This document shows, one piece after another, positions 4,699 to 5,213 of a stretch of DNA of 5,213 nt. The DNA comes from Crocinitomicaceae bacterium (GTDB lineage Bacteria; Bacteroidota; Bacteroidia; Flavobacteriales_D; Sanyastnellaceae). Below the pieces are notes generated by a model. The model worked only from the letters and a program-made list of their open reading frames with translations. It searched no databases and had not been told where the DNA came from. How positions within the stretch are numbered: the first letter of the stretch is position 1; every line of letters starts with the position of its first letter. The translations under genes were made by a program, and so were the position numbers. The DNA is taken from contig PBWG01000036.1 of assembly GCA_002729115.1 (NCBI GenBank), positions 1 through 5,213 of the forward strand, in the 5' to 3' direction.

Positions 4699-5213
4699 AT
4701 GCAGACCCCTTTTTTCTCCCGCGTCGCGGTGGCGTTGTGCGCCGTGACCTTCTCGGGCTCGCCCCTCGCCCAGTCTGAGGATGCCCCGGTGTACCAATTC
4801 AAGACGTTGGCGGATTTGACCGCCACAGAGGTGAAAGACCAGTGCCAAACCGGCACATGCTGGAGCTTCTCCACCACGAGCTTCCTTGAATCTGAGGTGG
4901 CCCGCATCTCCGGAAAGGTCATCGACCTCAGCGAGATGGCGTCGGTCCGCCACACCTACCCTTTGAAAGCGGAGATGTACCTCCGCCACCACGGGTTGCA
5001 TCAGTTTGGGCCCGGCAGCCTCTGCCACGACGTGCTCAACGCGGTCCGCAATTACGGAATGGTGCCTGAGGCCGAGTACACCGGGTTGGACGAGGGCGAG
5101 ACGGAATTCAACCACGGCGAATTGGACGCGGTGTTGGCCGCGGCCGTGAAGGCCATGAGCGAGCAGCGCGTGCTGTCCGACGATTGGAGGGACGCCGTGG
5201 ACGGCATTTGCGA
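4699..5213 (+). CDS. Exported C1-family cysteine peptidase, bleomycin-hydrolase/PepC-like (5' part, truncated by window end)
   Basis: The first 171 residues of a papain-superfamily peptidase; the rest lies beyond the right edge. Residues 1-24 form a signal peptide (hydrophobic VAVALCAVTF, cleavage likely after SPLA), so it acts in the periplasm or outside. Mature sequence has VKDQ with the oxyanion-hole Gln48, then GTCWSFS with nucleophile Cys54; the spacing of six matches papain Gln19 and Cys25. FLESEVARI (62-70), DLSEM (76-80) and VRHTYPLKAEMYLR (83-96) follow. The HDV(L/M)N block lies at 110-114 and YGMVPE at 119-124. These match the bleomycin-hydrolase-like C1 peptidases that Bacteroidota export. 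The catalytic His and Asn are not in the window. Cys49 and Cys109 are unusual and could pair. An in-frame TAA at 4687-4689 makes the ATG at 4699 the first start; no Shine-Dalgarno is seen. It may be co-transcribed with the outer-membrane protein gene, as no terminator separates them, or have its own control at the adjacent inverted repeat. Confidence 0.93.
   Translation, partial: MQTPFFSRVAVALCAVTFSGSPLAQSEDAPVYQFKTLADLTATEVKDQCQTGTCWSFSTTSFLESEVARISGKVIDLSEMASVRHTYPLKAEMYLRHHGLHQFGPGSLCHDVLNAVRNYGMVPEAEYTGLDEGETEFNHGELDAVLAAAVKAMSEQRVLSDDWRDAVDGIC

Overview
The window reads as a chromosomal segment of a GC-rich member of the Bacteroidota (Flavobacteriales-like in my judgement; the exact lineage is inference). 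Several things point the same way. The UvrA N-terminus carries the Bacteroidota-style SPISGE stretch after its LFARIG motif. The ECF sigma factor has the SINTALGRMRYAL signature in region 4. The cyclophilin has the long Bacteroidota-type loop before its LDGEH motif. The C1 peptidase is of the exported bleomycin-hydrolase-like kind. Almost no start codon has a Shine-Dalgarno sequence, and two stretches match the Bacteroidota -33/-7 promoter pattern (TTTG / TAnnTTTG).

Layout. Positions 1-455 (minus) hold the 5' part of uvrA, which runs off the left edge. A 177-bp divergent spacer (456-632) has a good promoter candidate and a short hairpin; it leads into an ECF sigma factor gene (633-1217, plus). 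A strong bidirectional terminator (about 1238-1281) follows. Next is a probable 51-residue small protein gene (1309-1464, plus), convergent with a 451-residue fusion of a DnaQ-like exonuclease and a GIY-YIG nuclease (1472-2827, minus, GTG start). Only 28 bp separate this from a divergent run of exported-protein genes: a cyclophilin-type PPIase lipoprotein (2856-3674), a predicted outer-membrane beta-barrel protein (3679-4641), and the 5' part of a secreted C1 cysteine peptidase (4699 to the right edge). The last spacer, 57 bp, contains two palindromes, one of them touching the peptidase ATG.

How the genes fit together. UvrA and the UvrC/Cho-like nuclease are both minus-strand DNA-repair genes about 1 kb apart, separated by the sigma gene. 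The nuclease could make incisions in nucleotide excision repair, but this is inference. The three plus-strand genes on the right all encode proteins carrying export signals: a periplasm-facing folding catalyst, an outer-membrane protein and an exported peptidase. The first two are 4 bp apart and almost certainly co-transcribed.

I see no mobile element, CRISPR array, tRNA or rRNA, and no clearly new multi-gene system. The most distinctive points are the apparent loss of the UvrC-type cysteine motif in the nuclease fusion, the cysteine pair in the C1 peptidase, the -7 element almost touching the PPIase start codon, and the small ORF squeezed between a terminator and a convergent gene.
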